A model generated the notes under the pieces. It did no database searches. It saw only the letters and a list, made by a program, of their open reading frames with translations, and was not told where the DNA came from. Positions 35,278 to 43,524 of a stretch of 64,000 nt of DNA are shown here, piece by piece (position 1 is the first letter of the stretch; every line of letters begins with the position of its first letter). The position numbers were made by a program, and so were the translations under genes. This DNA is from Paucibacter sp. TC2R-5 (GTDB lineage: Bacteria; Pseudomonadota; Gammaproteobacteria; Burkholderiales; Burkholderiaceae_C). The stretch spans positions 8,804 to 72,803 of the forward strand of contig NZ_JAJIRQ010000004.1 of assembly GCF_025717605.1 (NCBI RefSeq), given 5' to 3'.

Positions 35278-38200
35278 TTACTGCACCTCCACCTTGCTCA
35301 AGTTGTCATCCGAGTTCCGGTCGATCCGCATGTTGTAGGGGTCGACGCCGACCCAGGCAGGCGCTTTGTCGAGCAGCAAGGTAATCTGCTGCTTGCCCGA
35401 CTTCAGCGGCCGGCGCTCCATCAATAACACCGAGTCCCGTGTGAAGCCCTTTTTGCCCGGCTCGGCGCTGAAGGCGCCAATGTCCAGTGCCTCGTTCAGC
35501 GGACTCTCGGTCTCGCGGCCCTTGCCGTCGGCATACAGCTTCTTGGCCTCGACGGTGAAAGTGACTTCGAACTTGCCGTCGGTGCGCTTGCTGGCTTTGG
35601 CGTCCGTCGCCTTCAGATCCAAGAGCGTGATTTTCTCGAACAGGTCAACGATCAAGGCCTCATGTTCCGGCCCGGCCTCGGCGCGCAAGAGGCGCAGAAA
35701 GTCGCGCGTGTCGGCATAGGGCGCGGCCTTGAAGGCGAACTCGGCCAGCAGCTTTTGCAGTGCCCGGTTGACCTTCTCTTCGCCTATCAGCTCTTTGAGC
35801 GAATACATCACCACAGCGCCTTTGCGGTAATGGATATAGGCCTGGTTCTCGACGCGGGCCAGTGGCAGCTCTTCCACCGCCTCGCCGGCACGTCCGCTCA
35901 GGTAACGGTCCAGTTCATATTTTAGGAATTTGCGGATCTGGGCCTTGCCATAGAGCTTTTCCATTACCAGCAGCGCCGAGTACTGGGCGAAGGACTCGCT
36001 CAGCAGCGTCATGCCTTGCTTCTCGGCACCATTGATTTGGTGGCCCCACCACTGGTGTGCCATCTCGTGGGCGGTGACGAAGGTGACCAGATCCACTTTT
36101 TCGTCACGATCCGCGTCCTTGAAGTTCTGGATGAAGCCGATCGCTTCAGAGAAAGGCACCGTGCCCGCGAACGCCTGGGCGAAGCGCTCATAGGCGGGGA
36201 ACTCCATGATGCGGGCCTGGCCGAACTGGTAGGGCGAAAACTGCTCGCTGTACAGATCCAAAGAGGCCTTCATCGCCGTGAACATGCGCTGCACATTGGT
36301 GTTATGGGCCGGGTGGTGATAGATCTCCAGCGCCACCGCTTTGCCGTCCTTGCCGGCCCAGCTGTCCTGCGCTTTTTGATAGCGGGCCGATTGCATCGAG
36401 AAGAAGTGGGCGGTCGGCGCATCGCTGCGGGTGACGATGGTGCGCCGGCCATGGGCCGTGCTGTCGCTGATGGTGGTGCCGGGGGCAATCGGGGTTTGAT
36501 CGGCATCGGTGCTCAGCGTGATCTCGGCGTTGACCAGATCGCTGTCATGGCGCAGATAGTTGTGGGTATTGGCGCCTTCGTCCTCCAGTTTGGCGACGCG
36601 CAACTCGGGCGGCAGCCCGTGCTTGCGGCGAATGGCGCGGTCTTGCAGCAGCAGGCCGCGCGGCACGCCCAGCATGGGCGCGAACTGCTGGTTGCTGATG
36701 AAGCTGCCGTTGGGAGCGATCTGCGTCTGCGGCCTGCCGTTGACAAAACCTACTTGCTCCATGCGGATGGCAAAGCTCAGGCCGAGCTTCTCGCCCGCTT
36801 GCAGCGGTTTGCTGAGTCGGTAGATGCGGTGCGCCAGGTCTTTGTATTCCTTCTCCAGCACGGCATCGTCCAGCGCCATGGCCTGCACCTTCAGACCCGG
36901 CGCCCATTGCACATGCACCTGGCTGATGGGTTTGCCGCTGCGGTTCTCCATTTGGTAGCTGCCCTCAATGTCGGCGCGGGCTTGGTTCGGGTAGAGCTCG
37001 ACCTTGAGCTTGACGTCGGTGATGGTGGGTTGCGGCAGCTCGGCAAAACCCCATAGGGTCTTCTCGTAGTCCGCCTGGCGCTGTTCCTGTGCGGGGGCGG
37101 TGACGTACTCGTTCAGCACATTGCTGTTGTAGTAGATGTAGGCGCCGGTGCCTACCCAAGCCAGCGTGGCCGCGCCCAAGAGCAGGCCCGGCGTGCCGGC
37201 CAGGCGTTGGCGCAAGAGGTTCAGGCGTGGCTGCAGCCGGGTCTCAACCCCGCGCCGCCACATCAGGTGGGTGGCGACCAGGAGCATGGCGCCAAAAGCC
37301 AGCCAATAGGCCTGGTGCCAGGCGCGGCCTATCCAGAAGCGGCCCATCTCGTTCATGTCCGACAGCGGCACCTCCGGCATGCCGGCATAGGTGTAGAGCT
37401 TGTGCTCAAACCCCATGCTGCCCATCACCATGCCCAAGACCATCAAGACCATCATCACGGCCCAGCCGACGAATTTGTGCGGCACCATGGCCTGCACAAA
37501 GATCGAGAGAATTGCCAGCAAGACGGCCGAAATCAGGCCCGGCAAGACCAGCCACAGCAGATAGGCCGCCGGCTGAATCTGGGTGAAGCCATGGCCCAGC
37601 TGGAACAAGATGCCGGTCAGCATGGCGGTCAAGTAACAAGCCAGCAGCACGCCACTGATGGCCAGCACTTTGGGCAGTAAAAAGGCCCAGTTCGGCGCCG
37701 CGCTGGCGTCCACAATCTCGTGCATGCGGCGCTCGCGGTCCCGCCAGACCAACTCGCCCGCGTAGTAGATCGCGATCAAGAGCGGGATGATGCCAAAGCT
37801 GCCTTCCAGCGCATCCACCACCGACCTTGTCACAGGCAAATAGGCAACGCCACGCTCCGAGGTGGTTAAAAGCAGACCAGCCATTGCGTTCAACACGCCG
37901 ATGGCCAGCAGCACAAAAAAGGCCGGACTCTTGAACACAAAGCGCATATCGAAGCGGGTCAGCGCGCGCAACTGCAGCCAGGCGGTACTGCCGCCATGGC
38001 TGGGGCTGGCCAGACGCTTAGGGCTTGGCAATGCGTCGCTCTTGTCAATCTTCTCGGCCTTGGCTGCAGCTTTGGCGGGCGTCTCGAACTGGAACAAACG
38101 GTAGGCCAGGCCAAACAGCGCGGCGGCCACACTCAGCCAGATCAGCCGGTTGTAGAGCAGCATGCCGCTCAAGCTCGGCAGCAGGGTGTTGCGGTCGGCG

Positions 38201-38874
38201 GCGGTCCAGTACTTGGTCACGCGGTTCAAGGCGCCGATGGCGAAGGGGTCGGCCAGGCCCGAGGCGAGGTCCAGCGAGGGGTCCTTCAGCAAGACCCGCG
38301 AGGCACCGAACAGGACGATGAAGGCGACAGCGCCGACATAGGTCCACATCATCGAGCGCGTGATGGTGGCCAGCGCGAAGAAGCCCGCGCCCAGCACCAA
38401 TAAGGTGGGCACGCTCATCACCAGTTGGCCGAAGATGTAATGGCTCAGCACCAATGGGCCTAACTGCTCTGCGTCCAGCCAAGGCATCATGGAGCCGATC
38501 AGAATGGCCAGGGGCACGGCGGTGGTGACCAAAAATGCCACAAACATCGCGCCCAAGAAGCGGCCAATCAGATAGTCGAATTTGCTCACGCGCGTGGAGC
38601 GCAGGATGGACGCGAAGCCGAATTCCTCGTCGCGGACCACCACATTGGCCACAAAGGCGGTGACGATGAAGATCGCCATCAGGTTCATGGTGACGACGAT
38701 CTGCAAAATGGCAAAAGGCGAGTTGAGATTGCTGGCACCCTTGGGGCCGCCGATCTGAATATCGGTCGAGACGATGGCGCCAAAGCTCATCAGGAAGAAG
38801 ATCACAAAACTGATCAGGAACAGCGGCGAGCGCAGTTGGTAGCGCGCCTCGAAGGCGAAGATTTTGCTGAGCAT
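35278..38874 (-). CDS. ABC-2 permease fused to an M1-family zinc aminopeptidase
   Basis: A 1198-residue fusion. The first 560 or so residues hold two sets of membrane helices of ABC-2 type, starting with MLSKIFAFEARYQLRSPLF and a second block after RFDMRFVFKSPAFF. A further helix near 580 leads into an extracytoplasmic part. The last 600 residues are an M1 peptidase with HEMAHQWWGH at 936-945 (His936, His940) and the third ligand Glu in LLSESFAQY (about 959). The GxMEN motif is not obvious. The ATG at 38874 has GAGGGAG upstream and follows the ATPase stop by 11 bases. With the ATPase it forms an exporter that may cleave or sense peptides. Such fusions exist in other bacteria but their role is unclear. 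Confidence 0.88.
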   Translation of the reverse strand: MLSKIFAFEARYQLRSPLFLISFVIFFLMSFGAIVSTDIQIGGPKGASNLNSPFAILQIVVTMNLMAIFIVTAFVANVVVRDEEFGFASILRSTRVSKFDYLIGRFLGAMFVAFLVTTAVPLAILIGSMMPWLDAEQLGPLVLSHYIFGQLVMSVPTLLVLGAGFFALATITRSMMWTYVGAVAFIVLFGASRVLLKDPSLDLASGLADPFAIGALNRVTKYWTAADRNTLLPSLSGMLLYNRLIWLSVAAALFGLAYRLFQFETPAKAAAKAEKIDKSDALPSPKRLASPSHGGSTAWLQLRALTRFDMRFVFKSPAFFVLLAIGVLNAMAGLLLTTSERGVAYLPVTRSVVDALEGSFGIIPLLIAIYYAGELVWRDRERRMHEIVDASAAPNWAFLLPKVLAISGVLLACYLTAMLTGILFQLGHGFTQIQPAAYLLWLVLPGLISAVLLAILSIFVQAMVPHKFVGWAVMMVLMVLGMVMGSMGFEHKLYTYAGMPEVPLSDMNEMGRFWIGRAWHQAYWLAFGAMLLVATHLMWRRGVETRLQPRLNLLRQRLAGTPGLLLGAATLAWVGTGAYIYYNSNVLNEYVTAPAQEQRQADYEKTLWGFAELPQPTITDVKLKVELYPNQARADIEGSYQMENRSGKPISQVHVQWAPGLKVQAMALDDAVLEKEYKDLAHRIYRLSKPLQAGEKLGLSFAIRMEQVGFVNGRPQTQIAPNGSFISNQQFAPMLGVPRGLLLQDRAIRRKHGLPPELRVAKLEDEGANTHNYLRHDSDLVNAEITLSTDADQTPIAPGTTISDSTAHGRRTIVTRSDAPTAHFFSMQSARYQKAQDSWAGKDGKAVALEIYHHPAHNTNVQRMFTAMKASLDLYSEQFSPYQFGQARIMEFPAYERFAQAFAGTVPFSEAIGFIQNFKDADRDEKVDLVTFVTAHEMAHQWWGHQINGAEKQGMTLLSESFAQYSALLVMEKLYGKAQIRKFLKYELDRYLSGRAGEAVEELPLARVENQAYIHYRKGAVVMYSLKELIGEEKVNRALQKLLAEFAFKAAPYADTRDFLRLLRAEAGPEHEALIVDLFEKITLLDLKATDAKASKRTDGKFEVTFTVEAKKLYADGKGRETESPLNEALDIGAFSAEPGKKGFTRDSVLLMERRPLKSGKQQITLLLDKAPAWVGVDPYNMRIDRNSDDNLSKVEVQ

Positions 38875-38885
38875 CTCTTGCTCCC

Positions 38886-39788
38886 TCAAGCCGCAGCGGC
38901 TGGGTTTGCTGCACTGGACTTGCGCGCTTGCACCAGTGTGGCGAAGTAGAGGTCCTCCAGGTCCCCATCGACCGCCTCGAAGCCAGCCTCGGGCGCCGAG
39001 TCGGCCAGCACATGGATGACGGTCTGGCCGCCGCGCAGACGGTTGGAGATGACATTCAGTTCGACCTGGTAGCGCGGCAGCGAAGCGCTGTCGACGGTGC
39101 GCCGCCAGACTCGGCCCTGCAACTCGCGGCTCAACTCCAGCGGTGCGCCGGTCTGCACAATCTTGCCGTTATTGATGATGGCCATGCGCGGGCACAGATC
39201 GGCCACATCCTCGACGATATGGGTGGATAAAATCACCACCACGTTCTCGCCGATCTCGGCCAACAGATTGTTGAAACGGTTGCGCTCCTCCGGGTCGAGG
39301 CCGGCAGTCGGCTCGTCGACGATGACCAGCGTGGGGTTGCCGATCAAGGCTTGCGCGACACCGAAGCGCTGGCGCATGCCGCCCGAATAGCCGGCCACTG
39401 CCTTTTTTCGCACGCCCCACAAATTGACCTGCGCCAGCAGGGTTTCGACGGTGTCTTTGCGCTCGCCTGCGTTGGCGATGCCTTTCAAGACGGCCAGATG
39501 GTCGAGCAACTCGTAGGCGGAGACGCGGGGGTAGACACCAAAGTCCTGCGGCAGATAGCCCAGCGTAGCGCGCAGCTTTTCGGGCTGCTTGACCACGTCA
39601 ATGTCACCAAACTGGATGCTGCCGGAACTGGGGGTTTGCAGTGTCGCGATGCAGCGCATCAAAGAGGACTTGCCGGCGCCGTTGGGGCCAAGCAGGCCGA
39701 ACATGCCCTTGGGAATTTCAAGATTGACGCCATCCAGCGCTTTGGTCCCGTTGGGGTAGACGTGGGTGAGATTGGTGAGTTGTAGCAT
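38886..39788 (-). CDS. ABC transporter ATP-binding protein
   Basis: A 300-residue ABC ATPase with Walker A GPNGAGKSSL (about 34-43), Q-loop in YLPQDFGVYP, signature YSGGMRQRFG, Walker B LVIVDEPTAGLD and the switch His in STHIVED. A C-terminal extension of about 80 residues follows. The ATG at 39788 gives the standard N-terminus LQLTNLTHVYPNGTKALDGV; the open frame upstream is not protein-like. It partners with the permease-M1 fusion directly downstream. A strong terminator separates it from the LytTR regulator upstream, but the two-component genes are the likely controllers. Confidence 0.93.
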   Translation of the reverse strand: MLQLTNLTHVYPNGTKALDGVNLEIPKGMFGLLGPNGAGKSSLMRCIATLQTPSSGSIQFGDIDVVKQPEKLRATLGYLPQDFGVYPRVSAYELLDHLAVLKGIANAGERKDTVETLLAQVNLWGVRKKAVAGYSGGMRQRFGVAQALIGNPTLVIVDEPTAGLDPEERNRFNNLLAEIGENVVVILSTHIVEDVADLCPRMAIINNGKIVQTGAPLELSRELQGRVWRRTVDSASLPRYQVELNVISNRLRGGQTVIHVLADSAPEAGFEAVDGDLEDLYFATLVQARKSSAANPAAAA

Positions 39789-39888
39789 CGGTGAGCGCCT
39801 GGTGTTTTTGCTGAAGCAGCGTTGAGTGGCGCCAGTTTGCTCGCTGCCGATTCGCAAATCCAAGGCCTTGCGACACACTGCAAAAAAT

Positions 39889-39925
39889 TTGGCCCGAGTT
39901 GCATCTGGTGCAACTCGGGCCAAAT
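39889..39925 (-). terminator. Strong rho-independent terminator after the LytTR regulator gene
   Basis: TTTGGCCCGAGTTGCA (39889-39904) and its exact reverse complement (39910-39925) form a perfect 16-base stem with a five-base loop. On the minus strand it is followed by a run of T (39883-39888). It lies 31 bases after the stop of the regulator gene, so the ABC genes downstream need their own promoter. Confidence 0.95.
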
Positions 39926-39956
39926 AGGCTTGGTGTTCAGCGCAACGAAGCGGCGC

Positions 39957-40832
39957 TTACATGCCCTTGAACAAATGCGTGTAGCTGCGGCTGACTTCGA
40001 GCTTCTCCGTCAGGCCTTTGACGCCGACCATCTGGCGGCCCCGGAAGTCGCGGGTGATGCCGTCGATGGCGCGGGCATTGACCAGGGTCGAGCGGTGCAC
40101 CTGCCAGAACAGCGCCGGGTCCAGCTCGTCCACCAGCTCCTTGATCGGCTTGCGGATCAGGGCCTCGACGCGCGCCGTCTGCACCCGCGTGTACTTCTCG
40201 TCGCTGATGAAGAACAGCACGTCCTCGACCGGGATCATCTGGATCGCTTGGCCCACGGTGGCCTGAATCCACTGCAGATACTTCGGTGCGGAGGCGGGGT
40301 TGATTTGGGCGGAGAGCTTGTGCAGCAATTGCTGCAGCGGTGCGGCGGCCCGGCTGTCGCCGGGCGCATCGGCTGCTGCCGGGCCATCGCTGCCATCGCG
40401 CATGGCCAGGCGTTTCTTGATGCGCTGCACGGTCAGCGCCAAACGATCACGCTCGGCCGGCTTGAGCACATAGTCGGCCACACCTTGCTCGAAGGCTTCG
40501 ACCGCGTATTGGTCATAGGCGGTGATGAAGACGATCTCGGGCAACACCCAGTCTTCACCCTCGGGCACATCATCGCCGCCGCCCATCTGGGCGATCTGGC
40601 GTGCGGCGTCGACGCCGGTCAGGCCAGGCATGCGAATGTCCAGAAAGACCAGGTCCGGCCGGTGCTGCCGCACCAATTCGACGGCTTCGAGACCATTTTT
40701 GGCCTCGGCCACAATCTCCAGATCGGGCCAGACTTCGCTCAGGCGGGCGCGCAGTTGCTCGCGCATCAGGCGCTCATCGTCGGCCAAGACGGCGCGTATG
40801 CGCGGGGAGTCGGAATGTTGGGTTGAATTCAT
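39957..40832 (-). CDS. LytTR-type response regulator
   Basis: A 291-residue regulator. The receiver domain (about 11-135) has Asp19/Asp20 in LADDE, the phospho-acceptor Asp65 in VFLDIRMPG, a Thr in ITAYDQYA and Lys in YVLKPAE. After a linker (about 145-175, Asp/Ala-rich) comes a LytTR DNA-binding domain: VEDVLFFISDEKYTRV, LDPALFWQVHRSTLVN, then RDFRGRQMVGVKG near the end. It should activate target promoters when phosphorylated by the sensor kinase encoded just upstream. The gene follows a small membrane protein gene by nine bases. It ends in a strong terminator. Confidence 0.93.
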   Translation of the reverse strand: MNSTQHSDSPRIRAVLADDERLMREQLRARLSEVWPDLEIVAEAKNGLEAVELVRQHRPDLVFLDIRMPGLTGVDAARQIAQMGGGDDVPEGEDWVLPEIVFITAYDQYAVEAFEQGVADYVLKPAERDRLALTVQRIKKRLAMRDGSDGPAAADAPGDSRAAAPLQQLLHKLSAQINPASAPKYLQWIQATVGQAIQMIPVEDVLFFISDEKYTRVQTARVEALIRKPIKELVDELDPALFWQVHRSTLVNARAIDGITRDFRGRQMVGVKGLTEKLEVSRSYTHLFKGM

Positions 40833-40841
40833 CGGGCAATG

Positions 40842-41267
40842 CTAACGGGTGTGGGCTGGTGTGGGTGGGTTTGCTCGGCGCGGTGACCTTGGGCGCTTGT
40901 TTCGCAGCACCAGCCACAGCAGCAGCCCCAAAATGATGACTGGCGAGAACAACATCGCACCGAGGCTGAGCAGGCCCACGGCCACAAAGCCCAAGATCAG
41001 CACCGTCAGCAGCAGCGGCAAGCCGACGCTGAAGAGCAAGACCAGCGGTATCACCAGGCACAGCACGGCGCCGGTCGCCAAAACTCCCAAGACGGCGCCG
41101 ACCCCGGACATCGCGTGTAGCCCCTCGATGTCCAGATCCTCGCCATTGATGCTGATGCTGACACCGGGCTGGGCCATCAACTCCTGCCATAAGGCGCCGC
41201 CCGCCAGCAGCCCCAGCAAGGCCAGCCCCAGGCTCAGAATCAGCAGCCATCTGAAAGTTGTTTTCAT
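40842..41267 (-). CDS. Small membrane protein inserted between sensor kinase and regulator genes
   Basis: A 141-residue protein with a first hydrophobic segment at about 7-25, an extracytoplasmic loop (about 28-52, MAQPGVSISINGEDLDIEG), and two or three further hydrophobic segments to residue 120. A basic tail (RNKRPRSPRR) follows. No family is recognised. It overlaps the sensor kinase stop by four bases (ATGA) and precedes the regulator by nine bases, so it is translated with them. It may modulate the kinase or take part in signal input, as small membrane partners do elsewhere; this is inference from position. Confidence 0.75.
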   Translation of the reverse strand: MKTTFRWLLILSLGLALLGLLAGGALWQELMAQPGVSISINGEDLDIEGLHAMSGVGAVLGVLATGAVLCLVIPLVLLFSVGLPLLLTVLILGFVAVGLLSLGAMLFSPVIILGLLLWLVLRNKRPRSPRRANPPTPAHTR

Positions 41268-42691
41268 ACCGAAGCTCCTTGTTTGTCATCAGAATCATGG
41301 CCGCGGCTGCGGTAGGGCACGGTGATCGTCACCTTGGTGCCGCTGGGCTGGTTTTCGCTGACGGTGACGCTGGCCTTGGCGCCGTAGAGCAGCATCAAAC
41401 GCTCGCGGATATTGGCCAGACCGACGCCGGTGCCGCCGGTGGCAGCGCGGCCAAAGCCCAGGCCGGTGTCGGCCACTGTGACCGCCAGCTTGCCATGGTT
41501 GATCTCGGCCTTGACCGTCAGCATGCCGCCTTCGGCTTTGGGCTCCAGGCCATGCTTGATCGCGTTCTCCACCAGGCTTTGCATCATCATTGGCGGGAAC
41601 TCGGCCGACAGCAGGCCCTCGGGCACATCGATCGAGGTCATCAGCCGCTCTTCCATGCGCACCTTGAGAATCTCCAGATAAGGCTTGATGACGGCCAGCT
41701 CGCGGCCCAAGTCACGCACGCCGCTGGCATTGGCTTCGCGCATGGTCGGCATCGAGGCGCGCAAGAGCGCGATCAAATTCTTCTGCATCTGCGAGGCACG
41801 CGGCGGGTCGGTTTCGATCAGATGATCAATCGAGGCCAGGGTGTTGAAGAGGAAGTGCGGCTCGACCTGCGCTTGCATCGCGGCCATGCGGGCCTCGACG
41901 ACTTGGCGTTTGAGCGACTCGGCCTCGGCCGTTTCGGTCGCCTGCGCGGCCTTCACTTCGGCCTGCAGCCGTCCCTTGTACGTCACCTTGATGAGGGCCG
42001 AACCGAGCGCAAAGAAGAAGGCCAGCTTGACCAGAAAGTCACCCAGATGCACAACCGTGGTGTGGCGTCGCGGCTGGCGCTGCGCTTCGCGAGCAGCGCG
42101 GCGGGCTTCTACGGCGGCTTCATGGGCGCTGGTCTTGGCCGCTTCAGCGGCAGCCTCCAATGCTTGTTCGATACCCGACTTGGCCTCTTCGATCGCCCGC
42201 TTGACCTCGGCCGACTTGGCCTCCTTGGGCAGCTTGATGGAAATCGAGGGCAGGTCAGGGTCGACCTCCGTGTTCTCGACGTCAGCCGACTCGGCAGACG
42301 ACGCGGCGGCGTCTGGGGCCGAGGCGCCTGACTTGGCCTTGCGCGGCTGCACCTTGACGCCGTTCTCGTCGATGGTGATTTCGTAGTGAATCGGCTTGTC
42401 CGACTTGAGCAGCGGCTTGGCGGCGCGACGCGCCTCGGCCGAGGGCGCAGGCGGCGCCGGCGGCTCAGGTTCGGCGGGCTCGAAGACTTCGTCCGGCGTG
42501 ATGGTGGAGCTGATGCGCCAAGTGAAGGGCGGCAGGTCCTGCAAGATATTGACGCCAATCATCAGCGCGATGGCGTAGACGACAAAGCGCTTCCAGCTGA
42601 TGCTGACCAGCCAGCCGGCATAGACGTGAAAGACCCGCAGCACGGCGGCGGAGAGTCGTTGCCAGCGCTGATAAAGCGTGGGCTGATTCAT
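41264..42691 (-). CDS. LytS-type sensor histidine kinase with an unusual charged loop
   Basis: A 475-residue kinase of the His_kinase (LytS/YehU) type. Helix 1 spans about 33-50, helix 2 about 216-236. The 165-residue segment between them is Pro/Glu-rich, then a Lys/Glu/Ala-rich helical stretch likely to form a coiled coil. The His-containing QVEPHFLFNTL motif (His279) and the ATPase motifs VENAIKHGLEPK, VTVADTGLGFG and GVGLANIRERL follow. I start at the ATG at 42691; an ATG at 42712 is also in frame. It overlaps the small membrane gene downstream by four bases. It should control the LytTR regulator, and through it perhaps the ABC-M1 exporter. Confidence 0.9.
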   Translation of the reverse strand: MNQPTLYQRWQRLSAAVLRVFHVYAGWLVSISWKRFVVYAIALMIGVNILQDLPPFTWRISSTITPDEVFEPAEPEPPAPPAPSAEARRAAKPLLKSDKPIHYEITIDENGVKVQPRKAKSGASAPDAAASSAESADVENTEVDPDLPSISIKLPKEAKSAEVKRAIEEAKSGIEQALEAAAEAAKTSAHEAAVEARRAAREAQRQPRRHTTVVHLGDFLVKLAFFFALGSALIKVTYKGRLQAEVKAAQATETAEAESLKRQVVEARMAAMQAQVEPHFLFNTLASIDHLIETDPPRASQMQKNLIALLRASMPTMREANASGVRDLGRELAVIKPYLEILKVRMEERLMTSIDVPEGLLSAEFPPMMMQSLVENAIKHGLEPKAEGGMLTVKAEINHGKLAVTVADTGLGFGRAATGGTGVGLANIRERLMLLYGAKASVTVSENQPSGTKVTITVPYRSRGHDSDDKQGASV

Positions 42692-42795
42692 GGACGAGGG
42701 ACCTTGTTGCATGGCCCGCACTGTACTGAAGGCTTTGGCTGATGGCGGCCTGAGAGCGATACAGCGCAGGTCTGAGTGGCCGAAATGCACCGAAA

Positions 42796-43110
42796 CGCGA
42801 CAGTCGGCATACCTTGTCGCGAGGCGCTGGTACCGTTGGCGGCGGCACATCGGCACTGCTGCGCTTTGATCTGAGTACCTTGCCGCCGGCCGTCACGGCC
42901 GCCAAACTGGTCAAGGCCAGCTTGGTGATGTATGTCAACAGGGTCGGTGCGCCGGGTGCCATCGGCATCAAGTCCTGGACTGGCCAGGCGACGAAGACGG
43001 TCATGAGTGCTGCAAGCTACAGCGCCATCGGGCCGAATGCCTTGTTGACCTTGGGCGCCGGCCAGCGCATCAGCGCGACCGGGACATGTTGCAACTGTTC
43101 ATATCGCTCA
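42796..43110 (+). pseudogene. Fragment of a DNRLRE-domain protein gene
   Basis: The plus strand reads a degraded domain: GGGTSALLRFDLSTLPP, then TAAKLVKASLVMYVNRVGA and PGAIGIKSWTG. The LLRFDLSTLPP...AKASLxxYVNRV pattern is the usual core of DNRLRE surface domains. There is no start codon, signal peptide or full length, and the similarity fades before a stop. It is a remnant of a larger secreted protein. Confidence 0.55.
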
Positions 43111-43390
43111 CATCGTGCCCTCGGCCCAATCTGTGGATGGCGCGCCGCTGATTGACTGAGTTGCGGGCATGCGCGCGCCATTTCCCTGTGGCGCCCCCCT
43201 GGCAGCGCATTCCTTGGGGCTTGCTCGAGCTTGCGCAAAAGCCTAACAGCAGATTCAAAGTGCGATCAGCATCTGGCGTCGCTGCGGCGAGGATTAGCTC
43301 GGGCATGGCGCTAACGTCGCTCTAAGACGGGGTGATGTCAGGGCTCCAATTTGACACCTGCAAAGGAAATATTCACTTAACTCACGAGCG

Positions 43391-43413
43391 CACCCCCTGA
43401 ATGAGGGGGGGTG
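43391..43413 (+). promoter_or_regulatory. Palindrome that may bind a regulator upstream of a PEP-CTERM gene
   Basis: CACCCCCT and AGGGGGGGTG flank a five-base centre, forming an imperfect palindrome about 65-85 bases upstream of the sigma-54-like element. A related CCCCTC...GAGGGG palindrome lies at 27191-27206 beyond the LuxR gene and upstream of another PEP-CTERM operon. This position suits an activator site. It could also be a simple hairpin. Confidence 0.4.
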
Positions 43414-43476
43414 TATGCGTTGGATATCGAGGTTAGACAAATATGATGCCGGCCGACGCAGAGTGGCCTGTGAGGG

Positions 43477-43490
43477 GGCCAAAAATTTGC
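43477..43490 (+). promoter_or_regulatory. Candidate sigma-54 promoter (-24/-12) for the PEP-CTERM gene
   Basis: GGCCAAAAATTTGC has the GG-N10-GC spacing and TTGC element of sigma-54 promoters (consensus TGGCAC-N5-TTGC). It lies 35 bases upstream of the ATG at 43525. In other PEP-CTERM bacteria such genes depend on RpoN and PrsK/PrsR, so the find fits. It is read by eye only. Confidence 0.45.
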
Positions 43491-43524
43491 GTCGGAAGTC
43501 ATTTCAATATTCTCAGGGAAATTC

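Larger units (their letters stand above)
43111..43524. other. Intergenic region upstream of a PEP-CTERM gene
   Basis: About 410 bases with no gene. It holds a palindrome at 43391-43413 and a candidate sigma-54 promoter at 43477-43490, listed separately. AGGGA lies six bases before the ATG of the next gene. Confidence 0.5.

Noticed and set aside
35013-35384. A 123-codon plus-strand open frame over the tandem repeat and the 3' end of the permease-M1 gene.
   Set aside because: It reads the ten-base repeat as a low-complexity peptide and overlaps a real gene on the other strand.
43242-43320. GCCTAAC followed by palindromic-looking GC-rich sequence, considered as an attC site.
   Set aside because: No GTTRRRY partner core within the usual distance and no pairing of arms.
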